Positions 22,588-29,553 of a DNA stretch of 31,379 bases are shown here, in pieces. This stretch comes from Limnochordia bacterium. Lineage in GTDB: Bacteria; Bacillota; Limnochordia; DUMW01. Every line of letters starts with the position of its first letter. Within the stretch, counting starts at the first letter, position 1. Both the position numbers and the translations under genes were made by a program. A model generated the notes under the pieces. It was given only the letters and a program-made list of their open reading frames with translations. It did not search any database and had not been told where the DNA came from. The stretch spans positions 1 through 31,379 of the forward strand of contig JALNWK010000035.1 of NCBI GenBank assembly GCA_023230925.1, in the 5' to 3' direction.

Positions 22588-23013
22588 TCAGAAAAACTCC
22601 CACCGTCCCACAGCTTGGCCTTCGTTTATTTTCTTGGCAATAAGGTAGGCATCTAACGAAACGCAAATAGCGTAAATGGGAATACCGATACCCCCAGTGA
22701 TACCTCCAAAGATCAGGGCGCCAAAAAGCATAGCGACTCCTTTGTGTACCTGGCCAAGAATGATCTGACCCAAGCCGTTGATAAAAAAAGATAAAAGAGC
22801 GGCTACCCATGGTTGCAGTGCTGTGGATGATTCAACTCTTGCCGTGCCCGATTGTCCTAGTAGGCAACCACATTGCAGGCACAACTCTTGCGCCTCTGTT
22901 GTAGTTACACCGCAATTAGCGCAGAAGTTCCGGTGCTTTTTAGGATGGAATCCACAGTGGGGGCAATACTCCGCCCGGGGAGAAATCTCTTTACCACAGT
23001 TCGTGCAAAACAT
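22588..23013 (-). CDS. Double zinc-ribbon protein with C-terminal membrane domain
   Basis: 141 aa from ATG 23013 (GAGGTG 5 nt upstream). The N-terminus holds two zinc ribbons: CTNCGKEISPRAEYCPHCG and CANCGVTTTEAQELCLQCG, each with CxxC pairs. After a Ser/Thr linker, two hydrophobic segments form a membrane domain with SFFINGLGQIILGQVHKG, resembling the GLGQIYNGQ-type TM2-like/DUF5683-like proteins. Such proteins are widespread in Bacillota, with no assigned function. It is the last gene of a tight three-gene cassette (9 nt after DUF2085) whose first gene is also a zinc-ribbon membrane protein, so a shared membrane task is likely. Confidence 0.75.
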   Translation of the reverse strand: MFCTNCGKEISPRAEYCPHCGFHPKKHRNFCANCGVTTTEAQELCLQCGCLLGQSGTARVESSTALQPWVAALLSFFINGLGQIILGQVHKGVAMLFGALIFGGITGGIGIPIYAICVSLDAYLIAKKINEGQAVGRWEFF

Positions 23014-23022
23014 GACCACACC

Positions 23023-23385
23023 TCATTTTCCGATGTAATTGGCTAATTGCATACCATGCCTATATCCGAGAGTAGCGATATGATAAACCAGAAAATCGGT
23101 GGCTATTCCAGCCAGTATTCCTGATATAAGTCTACGTGGATTTGTGCTAATCCATAACCCTAGATACTGGCCCATTCCATCTATGAGTAGTGGTAGCATA
23201 AACAACAATGTTATCTTCCATGACAAAGTGCCATATAGCAGTGCGTATATACCTCCACAAATGTATCCCACCAAAATTCCGGTGCACCTAGCACATAAAG
23301 GGAGCTGATATCCCCGGATGAAAAGAGACCGCTCAGGTAAACGATGGCACAAGAACATTACCTGGAGCAGCTTCCCAAAGCCCAA
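23023..23385 (-). CDS. DUF2085 membrane protein
   Basis: About 120 aa with the DUF2085 hallmark: FLCHRLPERSLFIRGYQLPLCARCTGI, in which one Cys-His and a CxxC pair precede three to four hydrophobic helices (VGYICGGIYALL, WKITLLFMLPLLIDG, LISGILAGIATDFLVYHI). Function of the family is unknown; conserved cysteines suggest metal binding near the membrane. I choose TTG 23385, 8 nt after AGGGAG; GTG 23394 is in frame but almost touches the ribosome site. It sits between the two zinc-ribbon genes with gaps of 18 and 9 nt. Confidence 0.75.
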   Translation of the reverse strand: MGFGKLLQVMFLCHRLPERSLFIRGYQLPLCARCTGILVGYICGGIYALLYGTLSWKITLLFMLPLLIDGMGQYLGLWISTNPRRLISGILAGIATDFLVYHIATLGYRHGMQLANYIGK

Positions 23386-23403
23386 ATCGACCACTCCCTA
23401 CCG

Positions 23404-23772
23404 TCATATGTAATAGCTAAAGCCCCCCAAGCATAAAGCCACAAAATATACAATGGCTACGACTAGCACCCCTACCAGCGCCCATTTGCAGGCCGTGTTG
23501 GCACTTTCAGGTTTATCTGTTCTCCAAACGAAATATAGCACAGCCCCAACGATGGGGAAGCAGCATGAGGCAAGTTTCACCAAGGTCAATGACTCTTCCT
23601 CATTCTTTGTGCGACGTAAGCGGACACCACAAACAACACACATTTCCTGTTCCGGCTTTGTCGGTCTACCACAGTGTTGGCAGAACCTATCACTATTAAG
23701 GGGTCTTACGCCACAATGGGGGCACACTACGGCTTTTTCATTAATCTGAGCACCGCATTCCCTACAATACAC
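23404..23772 (-). CDS. Double zinc-ribbon membrane protein
   Basis: 122 aa from GTG 23772 (AAAGGAG 9 nt upstream; the in-frame TTG 23781 lies directly on the ribosome site). Two zinc ribbons at the N-terminus, CRECGAQINEKAVVCPHCG and CQHCGRPTKPEQEMCVVCG, are followed by a basic linker and two hydrophobic helices (LVKLASCCFPIVGAVLYFVW and WALVGVLVVAIVYFVALCLG). No enzymatic motif is visible. First gene of the zinc-ribbon/DUF2085 cassette. A TATAAT at 23843-23848 on the minus strand lies 71 bp upstream but lacks a clear -35. Confidence 0.72.
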   Translation of the reverse strand: MYCRECGAQINEKAVVCPHCGVRPLNSDRFCQHCGRPTKPEQEMCVVCGVRLRRTKNEEESLTLVKLASCCFPIVGAVLYFVWRTDKPESANTACKWALVGVLVVAIVYFVALCLGGFSYYI

Positions 23773-23781
23773 TTGGGCCAA

Positions 23782-24351
23782 CTCCTTTTGTATGTGGTCT
23801 TAGATCGCCTTCTTCCTTTTACCATTTACTTCGCTATTAATCATTATATTCCTGTTGGTTCACTGTGGTTCTTGCGGAACAACAGAACAATCAGCATCTT
23901 GCCGCAGATAGCCTACGAATTCCACATTTGACGTCGGTACCACAGTAATATGGGACAGTGATATGCATTGGTCGTCCGAGAGAAGGGCCGATACCGATTA
24001 CAACAAACGCTGACTTGTACTATGGTATGAAGGCTGGTCATAGCAAGTAGACATAAGGGACTTTTGTACTTGCGGGTTCTTATCCGGCGATGAAGAAGGG
24101 GAATAAAGCTCATTCTCCCGACATGAATAGCTAGATGTCCATCTATTCCGGGGTTGCCGTTCGCTGATATTGAGCTCGCCAGTAAGTAGGGGCATCAAGG
24201 TGTGTTAGAAAGTGGCTGTTGACCTCGCGTTCTGTACTTGGTGTTTTCAACTGAATCGTCTCCTTTCAAGGGACTCGGGCTGGAAGCGGAAAAAGTCTGG
24301 CCAACATCGTTAACCTCTTTCCGCCTAACCCGATACTCCGCAGTAAGTAAC
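23782..24351. other. 570-bp region without recognisable gene
   Basis: Several frames of 60-90 codons exist on the minus strand but they are rich in Ser, Arg and Pro, lack ribosome sites, and disagree with each other. I see no RNA gene or repeat. It contains the upstream region of the zinc-ribbon cassette and the 3' flank of the esterase gene. Confidence 0.4.
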
Positions 24352-25614
24352 CTAGAACTTAAGTGAGACCTCCGCATAGCATAGCGATTCGGGATCTTTC
24401 CTCTCTTCAAGCGATGTAGCAATGGCTTCGATCGTACGCGGAACAATGCCCTCAAAAAGCACTTCTTCGTCAGACACAATACGAACCGGTTGATCTAAAT
24501 CGATCATTCGGTCATGTAAACGTATTTGCAAAGAACGAGCATCACAGTGTTCAATGCGAATCTCTTGGCCTACATAGGATGCAATCACCATGGCTCCGAC
24601 ACGCTGAGCATCGGGACCTGAAACCTTTAGCCAGTAAAATCGCCTATGGGGCACATTGTCTTGCTTCCAAACAACCCGAGCGGGGAACGGATCGCGAGTG
24701 AACTGAGCCATCCACGGCAGAGCACTCTTGTCTTCTCGGTTCATCCAATGACCAAGTTCGGGGTAAATCTGCACCCAATGCTTATACCCGTCGGGATCAG
24801 CATCTTGAAACTCCTTTAGCCAGTGTTTCCATTCCTCAGCTAGTCTGTTTCGGTTGTACGCCGTATCCTTACCACCCATATGGATTGTAAAACCAATGTT
24901 TCGCAACCCATAGGGTTCCGCGGTATCGGGGTGTCCCGCCATCGTGGCAACCGCCGCAAAACGATCTGCCATTCGCGGAGCCAATTTCCATGAGCCGCCT
25001 CCACCAGCAGAATATCCCATAAGGTAAACACGATTAGGATTTACGTTTTCTAATACGATTAGGCTTTCGATTAGGTAATCCAGTAACAGATCGATACTCG
25101 GCTTGTGCCAAAGATCGTAGTCATTAGTTGGTGCCCGAGGTGCTAAATAAATACCCTCATCCGGCTGGTAAAGCTTCTTCTGGTTTTCCCACTGTTGATC
25201 ATTCACTTCAGGGCTTGTGGCACCACCACCATGCAAGGAAATGTACAGGCTACGCATTCCATCTACCGGTTTACCGTATATTGTGTAGTCAAACGCCATG
25301 CGCAATTTCAAGGTGCCAAGCCCAAGACGAATAGTCAAGACCCGATCATCAATCATTTTCTTCCGCTCAGCAATGATCTGCTCTCGATGATAATTCCAAA
25401 GCAACTCAGCAGCAGACTCCGCTTCCGCCTTAGTCAAAGGTTGTCGTGCAAAATGCTTTTCAGATAACGGAGGCCGATGTTTTGGATCTTCTTGAAGGTA
25501 TTGTCGTAGTGCTTCAATTGGGGCAGTCTCCACGGTCATTGCCCAGACCGGGTCTAATGCTAAGATCAAGCTACACAGGAGCAATACACCGAAGAACACA
25601 ATAACTTGCTTCAA
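24352..25614 (-). CDS. Secreted alpha/beta-hydrolase (esterase / PHB-depolymerase-like)
   Basis: 420-aa exported serine hydrolase. From TTG 25614 (AAGGAGGG 8 nt upstream) the protein begins with a Sec signal peptide, KQVIVFFGVLLLCSLILAL ending near VWA-M. The alpha/beta core shows the oxyanion-hole motif ISLHGGG and the nucleophile elbow GYSAGG (Ser about 202). A probable acid is Asp about 250 in GGKDTAYN, and the His about 289 in ELGHWMN. The order fits poly(3-hydroxyalkanoate) depolymerase-like and prolyl-oligopeptidase-like esterases; the real substrate is unknown. An in-frame extension to 25668 lacks a good ribosome site. It appears to stand alone, with pseudogenes upstream. Confidence 0.82.
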   Translation of the reverse strand: MKQVIVFFGVLLLCSLILALDPVWAMTVETAPIEALRQYLQEDPKHRPPLSEKHFARQPLTKAEAESAAELLWNYHREQIIAERKKMIDDRVLTIRLGLGTLKLRMAFDYTIYGKPVDGMRSLYISLHGGGATSPEVNDQQWENQKKLYQPDEGIYLAPRAPTNDYDLWHKPSIDLLLDYLIESLIVLENVNPNRVYLMGYSAGGGGSWKLAPRMADRFAAVATMAGHPDTAEPYGLRNIGFTIHMGGKDTAYNRNRLAEEWKHWLKEFQDADPDGYKHWVQIYPELGHWMNREDKSALPWMAQFTRDPFPARVVWKQDNVPHRRFYWLKVSGPDAQRVGAMVIASYVGQEIRIEHCDARSLQIRLHDRMIDLDQPVRIVSDEEVLFEGIVPRTIEAIATSLEERKDPESLCYAEVSLKF

Positions 25615-25727
25615 TTTCGTTTCCCTCCTTGGAAGTTCACCCATGACAGATTCTACAAACCCACTCATTCCAGTGCGGCCATTTCCGGATATGCAAGTAT
25701 TCCCGCATAATATGTTCGAGAAAAACG

Positions 25728-25774
25728 AAAAAAAGCCTTTCTTGCAGTGTAAACGATAACCGTTCTTGGCTTTT
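25728..25774 (-). terminator. Intrinsic terminator after the decayed gene
   Basis: On the minus strand AAAAGCC (25768-25774) pairs with GGCTTTT (25731-25737) followed by a run of seven T in all. The 30-nt loop can itself form a small AACG/CGTT stem. It stands 12 nt after the stop of the pseudogene to its right. Confidence 0.55.
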
Positions 25775-25785
25775 GGCCCGTACTG

Positions 25786-26256
25786 TTATGACTGAGTATA
25801 TATACGAAAAACATTTAAGATCGTGCCTTCGCGTGGATAACCCAGAGGCTCTGCATCATCTGATACAACCATATTGTCAAGAAACCTAAGGCTATAACCT
25901 TTTGTCGCCTTGGATAGCAAGATACAGACTTGACTTCGCTAAAGAACCAAGATTGTTATGCATCCTGCTAATCGTTAGGGCGGGATCTTTGTCCAGAGAT
26001 ACGAAAACACCTTCCTTTACCGAGGCAACCGTATGCTGTGGCTAAACTCGCTCCATTCACCGGTACTTAATCCTGACAATGCCCGGGGCATCAGGATCGA
26101 ACACTAGGTCACACTCAATTCCATGCCCTTAATTATCAAGCTCCGCCAGATGTTCAATAGCAGCATCGTGCCCTGCACTAGACCACATTTCGTCGGCAGG
26201 ACTCAGGCCATTACATTCGATCAGCAGTTGGTTTAGTCGGTGGTGGAACCAAGATC
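25786..26256 (-). pseudogene. Unrecognised degraded gene
   Basis: One minus-strand frame reads as protein over some 110 codons but is cut by TAA, TGA and TAG. It includes LNQLLIECNGLSPADEMW, GHDAAIEHLAELDN, GHGIECDLVFDPDAPGIVRI and VKEGVFVSLDKDPALTISRM. A frameshift near 25915 leads into SKATKGYSLRFLDNMVV then SDDAEPLGYPREGTILNVF and a final TAA at 25786. The consistent codon structure on both sides of the lesions shows a once-functional gene of at least 150 codons. I could not place the family. A terminator follows directly. Confidence 0.55.
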
Positions 26257-26262
26257 AAGGGG

Positions 26263-26536
26263 TTAATCCAGGAGGATTCTGGAGTTTTGGTACATTAAGC
26301 TGCTGATACGCACACTATATTCGTAAAGGTCTTCTGGATCAATATCCACTTGATTGCTCCACCCAATACTGTCAAAGCTCACCCTAACAGACCTGAAGAG
26401 TCTTTCGTCCCTTGACTCTTTTAAGATGCCCTTATTTAGGTAAGGCTTAACATCAAATATTCGTTTGTCGCCATTCTAAGGTTAAGAGAAGTTAATAGTC
26501 ATCCGTCGGTTTTAGGTCAATGACTGCCAAGTACAT
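26263..26536 (-). pseudogene. DUF2442-domain gene, inactivated
   Basis: ATG 26536, with GGAG 6 nt upstream, starts MYLAVIDLKPTDDY, then an in-frame TAA, then LLLTL and a frameshift into NGDKRIFDVKPYLNKGIL, LFRSVRVSFDSIGWSNQVDI and DPEDLYEYS. This is the DUF2442 fold (usual pattern: L-F-NGE-R-FDV-PYL--G-F--L, then V-WPNG-DI-PE-LY). DUF2442 genes typically sit in two-gene toxin-antitoxin-like modules next to DUF4160 genes. No intact partner is visible here; a 47-codon frame lies immediately upstream. Confidence 0.7.
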
Positions 26537-26540
26537 CAAT

Positions 26541-26684
26541 TCACTCCTCATCTATTTCAACGGTTGTCCCCTCAATCAATGGGACCTCCGCCTTCAGCAT
26601 CATTACCTCTTTTGGGTAATGGACACATTGATCAACTGCGGTTTGGGTAACATCTGGTTGGTGTTTCGCGGTTGAAATTGACAT
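26541..26684 (-). CDS. 47-codon ORF directly upstream of the DUF2442 remnant
   Basis: ATG 26684 to TGA 26541, ending 5 nt before the DUF2442 start, with the DUF2442 ribosome site within its stop region. The product (TAVDQCVHYPKEVMMLKAEV and PLIEGTTVEIDEE) is acidic at the C-terminus. The overlap of stop and ribosome site suggests an operon partner, as in DUF4160-DUF2442 pairs, but the sequence does not show DUF4160 motifs. It may be a truncated remnant. Confidence 0.35.
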   Translation of the reverse strand: MSISTAKHQPDVTQTAVDQCVHYPKEVMMLKAEVPLIEGTTVEIDEE

Positions 26685-26734
26685 CGTAACCAGTCTTCTT
26701 GATGAGATGCGAAAAGAGGTTTATCCTAGAGTAA

Positions 26735-26751
26735 AAGAGCAAGGCGCTCTT
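26735..26751 (-). terminator. Weak hairpin downstream of tRNA-Arg
   Basis: On the minus strand AAGAGC-GCCTT-GCTCTT is followed by TTAC, about 47 nt after the tRNA 3' end. A run of eight C (plus-strand G, 26752-26759) directly precedes it. A six-pair stem with few U's makes termination uncertain. Confidence 0.4.
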
Positions 26752-26797
26752 GGGGGGGGCAACCTACCCTCCTTTTTCGAAGCAAAGGGCAAGAAAA

Positions 26798-26872
26798 TGG
26801 TGCGCCTAGCAGGACTCGAACCTGCGCTCCTGGCTCCGGAGGCCAGTGCTCTCTCCACTGAGCTATAGGCGC
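26798..26872 (-). tRNA. tRNA-Arg (anticodon CCG)
   Basis: Full cloverleaf on the minus strand: acceptor GCGCCTA pairing with TAGGCGC, discriminator A and encoded CCA, D arm GCTCAGTGGAGAGAGC, anticodon stem CTGGC/GCCAG with loop CTCCGGA (anticodon CCG at 26837-26839, reads CGG), T arm GCAGG-TTCGAGT-CCTGC. 75 nt including CCA. Confidence 0.95.
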
Positions 26873-26901
26873 ACGAAAATCATGATTAAGAACATAGCTG
26901 T

Positions 26902-26930
26902 ATTATACCAAAGCGGTCTGGGGAATGCAA
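26902..26930 (-). promoter_or_regulatory. Promoter of tRNA-Arg
   Basis: On the minus strand TTGCAT (26925-26930), 17-nt spacer, TATAAT (26902-26907) preceded by TGG (extended -10). Transcription would start about 20 nt before the tRNA 5' end. Confidence 0.7.
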
Positions 26931-27018
26931 CACAAAGAAGCAGCTTATATAAGGCAAAGGAAGATTCATCAGGTCATTTTGGTTAGTTACACACATGAAG
27001 CAGGCACATCCGGCGTAA

Positions 27019-27219
27019 TCATATCTCAGTTCCCGAAAGAGTAAGCAACACCTCCACCGCAACAACATAGATAACTGCGAAGTAGTACATCCAGGAGCGT
27101 TTCGTCTTGTACAGATACAAAAGAACCGCACCGACAATCGATGCACCGATAGCCCACACCAAAACAGGCCAGCGGTAGAACTGGATGCCAACTTCTGTCA
27201 AGATAACTATCAACGGCAT
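27019..27219 (-). CDS. Tiny membrane protein (two helices)
   Basis: 66 aa, not recognised. Two or three hydrophobic stretches (WPVLVWAIGASIVGAVLLYLY and YYFAVIYVVAVEVLLTL) separated by the basic KTKRSW. ATG 27219 has only a weak AAGGCAG upstream. It begins 20 nt after the stop of another small membrane frame, so the two probably form one transcript or are halves of a family of short membrane proteins. Confidence 0.45.
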   Translation of the reverse strand: MPLIVILTEVGIQFYRWPVLVWAIGASIVGAVLLYLYKTKRSWMYYFAVIYVVAVEVLLTLSGTEI

Positions 27220-27239
27220 TGTGGAAAACGCTGCCTTGC

Positions 27240-27485
27240 CTAGGTCACTAATCGCGTTCTAAAAACAGCCCATGAAAGCAGGAGAATAAAGAAAAGATAG
27301 ACATAATGCCATGAAAAATAGAGCGCACGAGCATTACCTAGTCTCTGCCCAAGTGACGACATTACCATGCCACAAGTGATATGCACAAGGTAGGCCAGAA
27401 TAAACGCAAGGTTAAATAAAATGCACCCTGCTCCCACGATACAAAGCATGGATAGAAAGGTCTTCTGCCAGGTTTTCAGTTTCAA
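27240..27485 (-). CDS. Small membrane protein (two to three helices)
   Basis: 81 aa from TTG 27485, chosen because GGGAGG lies 7 nt upstream (an in-frame ATG at 27500 overlaps that site). Hydrophobic segments include FLSMLCIVGAGCILFNLAFI and YVYLFFILLLSWAVF. No family recognised. It follows the AAA-type ATPase gene by 40 nt on the same strand and precedes another tiny membrane gene. Confidence 0.5.
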   Translation of the reverse strand: MKLKTWQKTFLSMLCIVGAGCILFNLAFILAYLVHITCGMVMSSLGQRLGNARALYFSWHYVYLFFILLLSWAVFRTRLVT

Positions 27486-27525
27486 CTCCCATCCTCCCAT
27501 ATTTGTTTCAAGATCCCGGGTAGCA

Positions 27526-28323
27526 TCATAGATGCCGTAGGAAAGCCCCGGGGTTGTTCAGGAAATCCCGGGTTAGGTTGACATGCTCTAGGTCCTCGAA
27601 GCCTACGGTGCTAAGTGGTGAATGATCAAAGCTGTAGATCGTAGCATCGGGCAGCGCAAGCAGAATCGGGGAATGGGTAGCGATAACAAACTGGCAACCC
27701 TCCCGTTCAGACGTCTGCTTAATCAAAGAAAGCAGGGCCAGTTGGCGGCTGGGCGAAAACGGCGTCTCTGGTTCATCCATCAGATAGAGTCCTTCAGGGA
27801 CTATTCTTTGCAGTAGAAGATGCATAACAGCTTCTCCATGGGAGTTGGCATCAAGGTTTTCCCCGTACTTACGAACAATCGCATCTCTTTGGGCAAGGGC
27901 TGAGCCTTTAGCAAGTTGAAGACCATATCCACTAAGGGACTCCTCATAATATGCAGCATCTTCAGCCAGTTCTCTAGCCATGTTAGCCATTCTCCGAGAA
28001 AAGTTGAAAAAGTCCTCCGAGCGCAGAAAGAATCCCCGTTGGGACTTTTGATTCCAGGTCAACCTCATGCACTTAGCTAATTGGCGTGCATAGACCAAAG
28101 TATCGTCGTAGCGTATTGAATCGCCACCTATGGTGGGTAAATCAATAGCAGCTGCTAGGGCCTCCAAAATCGTAGACTTACCGGAACCATTCTCCCCGAC
28201 AAAGAAGGTGACCGGTGTGGCAAACCGAAGGGGGCCACTTATCTTGGTAGCGGCTACCGAAAAGGGATACTGATGCTGTTGTCCTTGAGATATTTCCTGT
28301 CTAATCTCTTGTAAATAATTCAT
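27526..28323 (-). CDS. AAA/ABC-type predicted ATPase (COG3910-like)
   Basis: 265-aa soluble ATPase of the SMC/RecF-like class. Walker A is GENGSGKST near the N-terminus within FFVGENGSGKSTILEALA; Walker B is LYLMDEPETPFSPSRQ, and a switch motif ATHSPILLALP follows. A middle helical insertion (RMANMARELAEDAAYYEE) replaces the long coiled coil of SMC proteins. Start ATG 28323 has GGGGAG 9 nt upstream. Such stand-alone ATPases resemble parts of OLD or PARIS-like defence systems, but no nuclease or toxin gene is next to it; neighbours are two tiny membrane proteins. Role unknown. Confidence 0.82.
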   Translation of the reverse strand: MNYLQEIRQEISQGQQHQYPFSVAATKISGPLRFATPVTFFVGENGSGKSTILEALAAAIDLPTIGGDSIRYDDTLVYARQLAKCMRLTWNQKSQRGFFLRSEDFFNFSRRMANMARELAEDAAYYEESLSGYGLQLAKGSALAQRDAIVRKYGENLDANSHGEAVMHLLLQRIVPEGLYLMDEPETPFSPSRQLALLSLIKQTSEREGCQFVIATHSPILLALPDATIYSFDHSPLSTVGFEDLEHVNLTRDFLNNPGAFLRHL

Positions 28324-28502
28324 TCTAGATGGCTCCCCTAACACTTGAGCTCCAAGCCCTTTATGGCTCAGGAATACGTTGCTAGCATCTCCTCTACTCT
28401 TCAGTTTCTTCCCTTAGCAAGCGTATTCCTTCAATCTTGCTGAATTAAACCAAGGCCAGATTTCGTCCTCCACCAATTGTCCCTAGCTATGTCCGGGTAT
28501 GT

Positions 28503-28538
28503 AAAAAGCCTTCGTTTGACTTGGAAAGACGAAGGCTT
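28503..28538 (-). terminator. Rho-independent terminator downstream of prs
   Basis: Perfect 10-bp stem (28506-28515 with 28529-28538), 13-nt loop, and five T's following on the minus strand. It lies about 70 nt past the prs stop and closes the tRNA-Gln-glmU-prs transcript. Confidence 0.8.
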
Positions 28539-28603
28539 GAACGCAGGTTTCTAGACGCGCAAAAACAGACCCTGCCGAATGCGGGTAAGACCCGTAGCAA
28601 AAG

Positions 28604-28646
28604 CTGTTCTAAATAAACAAGCGACTTACTGACTGTTCTAAATAAA
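28604..28646. repeat. 14-bp direct repeat spanning the prs stop codon
   Basis: CTGTTCTAAATAAA occurs at 28604-28617 and 28633-28646, 29 bp apart. The prs stop lies in the left copy. The encoded tail SVSRLF is normal for the family, so this may be coincidence or a small local duplication. Confidence 0.5.
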
Positions 28647-29553
28647 TCCGTCTGATCGCTTCCCCGAACAAAGGCGCAACAGATAAAACCACCATGTTAT
28701 GAGTCCTTTTCTCCTCACTTAGGGGAATTGAGTTTGTTACGACCACTTCTTTAATGCCAGACTCAGCCAATCTTTCCGTAGCTGGTGGTGAAAACACAGG
28801 ATGGGAGCAACAAGCATATACTTCCTTTGCCCCTTCTTTTAGTAAGAGATTGGCTGCTTGAACGATGGTACCACCGGTGTCAATGATGTCATCGACCAAG
28901 ATGGCTACTTTACCCTCCACATCGCCAATGATGTGCATGGCTTCGGCAACATTAGCTTTCGGTCGCCGTTTATCCACAATCGCCAAATCACCATCCAGAC
29001 GATGGGCAAGCTCCCTTGCACGCCCAACACCGCCTACATCAGGAGCAACTACAACTATATCCCCTAAGTCCTTCTCCATTAGATACTTGGCAATAATCGG
29101 TAGGGCCAATAGATTGTCCACCGGGATGTCAAAAAAGCCTTGGATCTGCCCCGCATGTAAGTCCATAGTCAACACTCGATCGGCCCCAGCCGCGGTCAGT
29201 AGGTTGGCAACTAGCTTTGCACAAATGGGATCCCTTGGTTGAGTTTTGCGGTCTTGCCTTGCGTATCCATAGTAGGGGATGACCGCTGCAATCTCCTTTG
29301 CCGAGGCACGGCGGCAAGCATCAATGATAATCAGAAGCTCCATCAGGTTTTCGGCGGCGGGGGAACCGGTCGGTTGAACAATATAGACTTCGGCACCTCG
29401 TACCGTCTCGTTAATCCTTAGATTTACCTCTCCGTCTCGAAATCGGCTAATCTTGCAATCAAGCAAAGATATACCCAGGTAATCGGCAATTTCCTGGGCA
29501 AGCATGGGATTGGCCGTTCCCGCGATAATCTTGATCTTCTTGTCAAAGGTCAC
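28609..29553 (-). CDS. prs: Ribose-phosphate pyrophosphokinase
   Basis: Makes PRPP from ribose 5-phosphate and ATP for purine, pyrimidine, NAD and histidine synthesis. Signatures: IIAGTANPMLAQEIADYLG, the flexible-loop PYYGYARQDRK, the ATP-site DLHAGQIQGFFDIPVDN, the PRPP-binding loop VDDIIDTGGTIVQAA, and the C-terminal SVSRLF. About 314 aa from GTG 29553 with AGGGTGGAG close upstream; ATG 29574 is in frame but touches its own ribosome site. The start overlaps the last codons of glmU, so translation is coupled. glmU-prs order is the rule in Bacillota. Confidence 0.95.
   Translation of the reverse strand: MTFDKKIKIIAGTANPMLAQEIADYLGISLLDCKISRFRDGEVNLRINETVRGAEVYIVQPTGSPAAENLMELLIIIDACRRASAKEIAAVIPYYGYARQDRKTQPRDPICAKLVANLLTAAGADRVLTMDLHAGQIQGFFDIPVDNLLALPIIAKYLMEKDLGDIVVVAPDVGGVGRARELAHRLDGDLAIVDKRRPKANVAEAMHIIGDVEGKVAILVDDIIDTGGTIVQAANLLLKEGAKEVYACCSHPVFSPPATERLAESGIKEVVVTNSIPLSEEKRTHNMVVLSVAPLFGEAIRRIYLEQSVSRLFI

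Noticed and set aside
26752..26759. Run of eight G as a quadruplex or phase-variation tract
   Set aside because: A single G tract outside any gene; no repeated G runs and no promoter spacing that it would alter.
27526..28323. Calling the AAA ATPase a proven defence gene
   Set aside because: The ATPase motifs alone are shared by many housekeeping proteins and no nuclease or toxin partner is visible.
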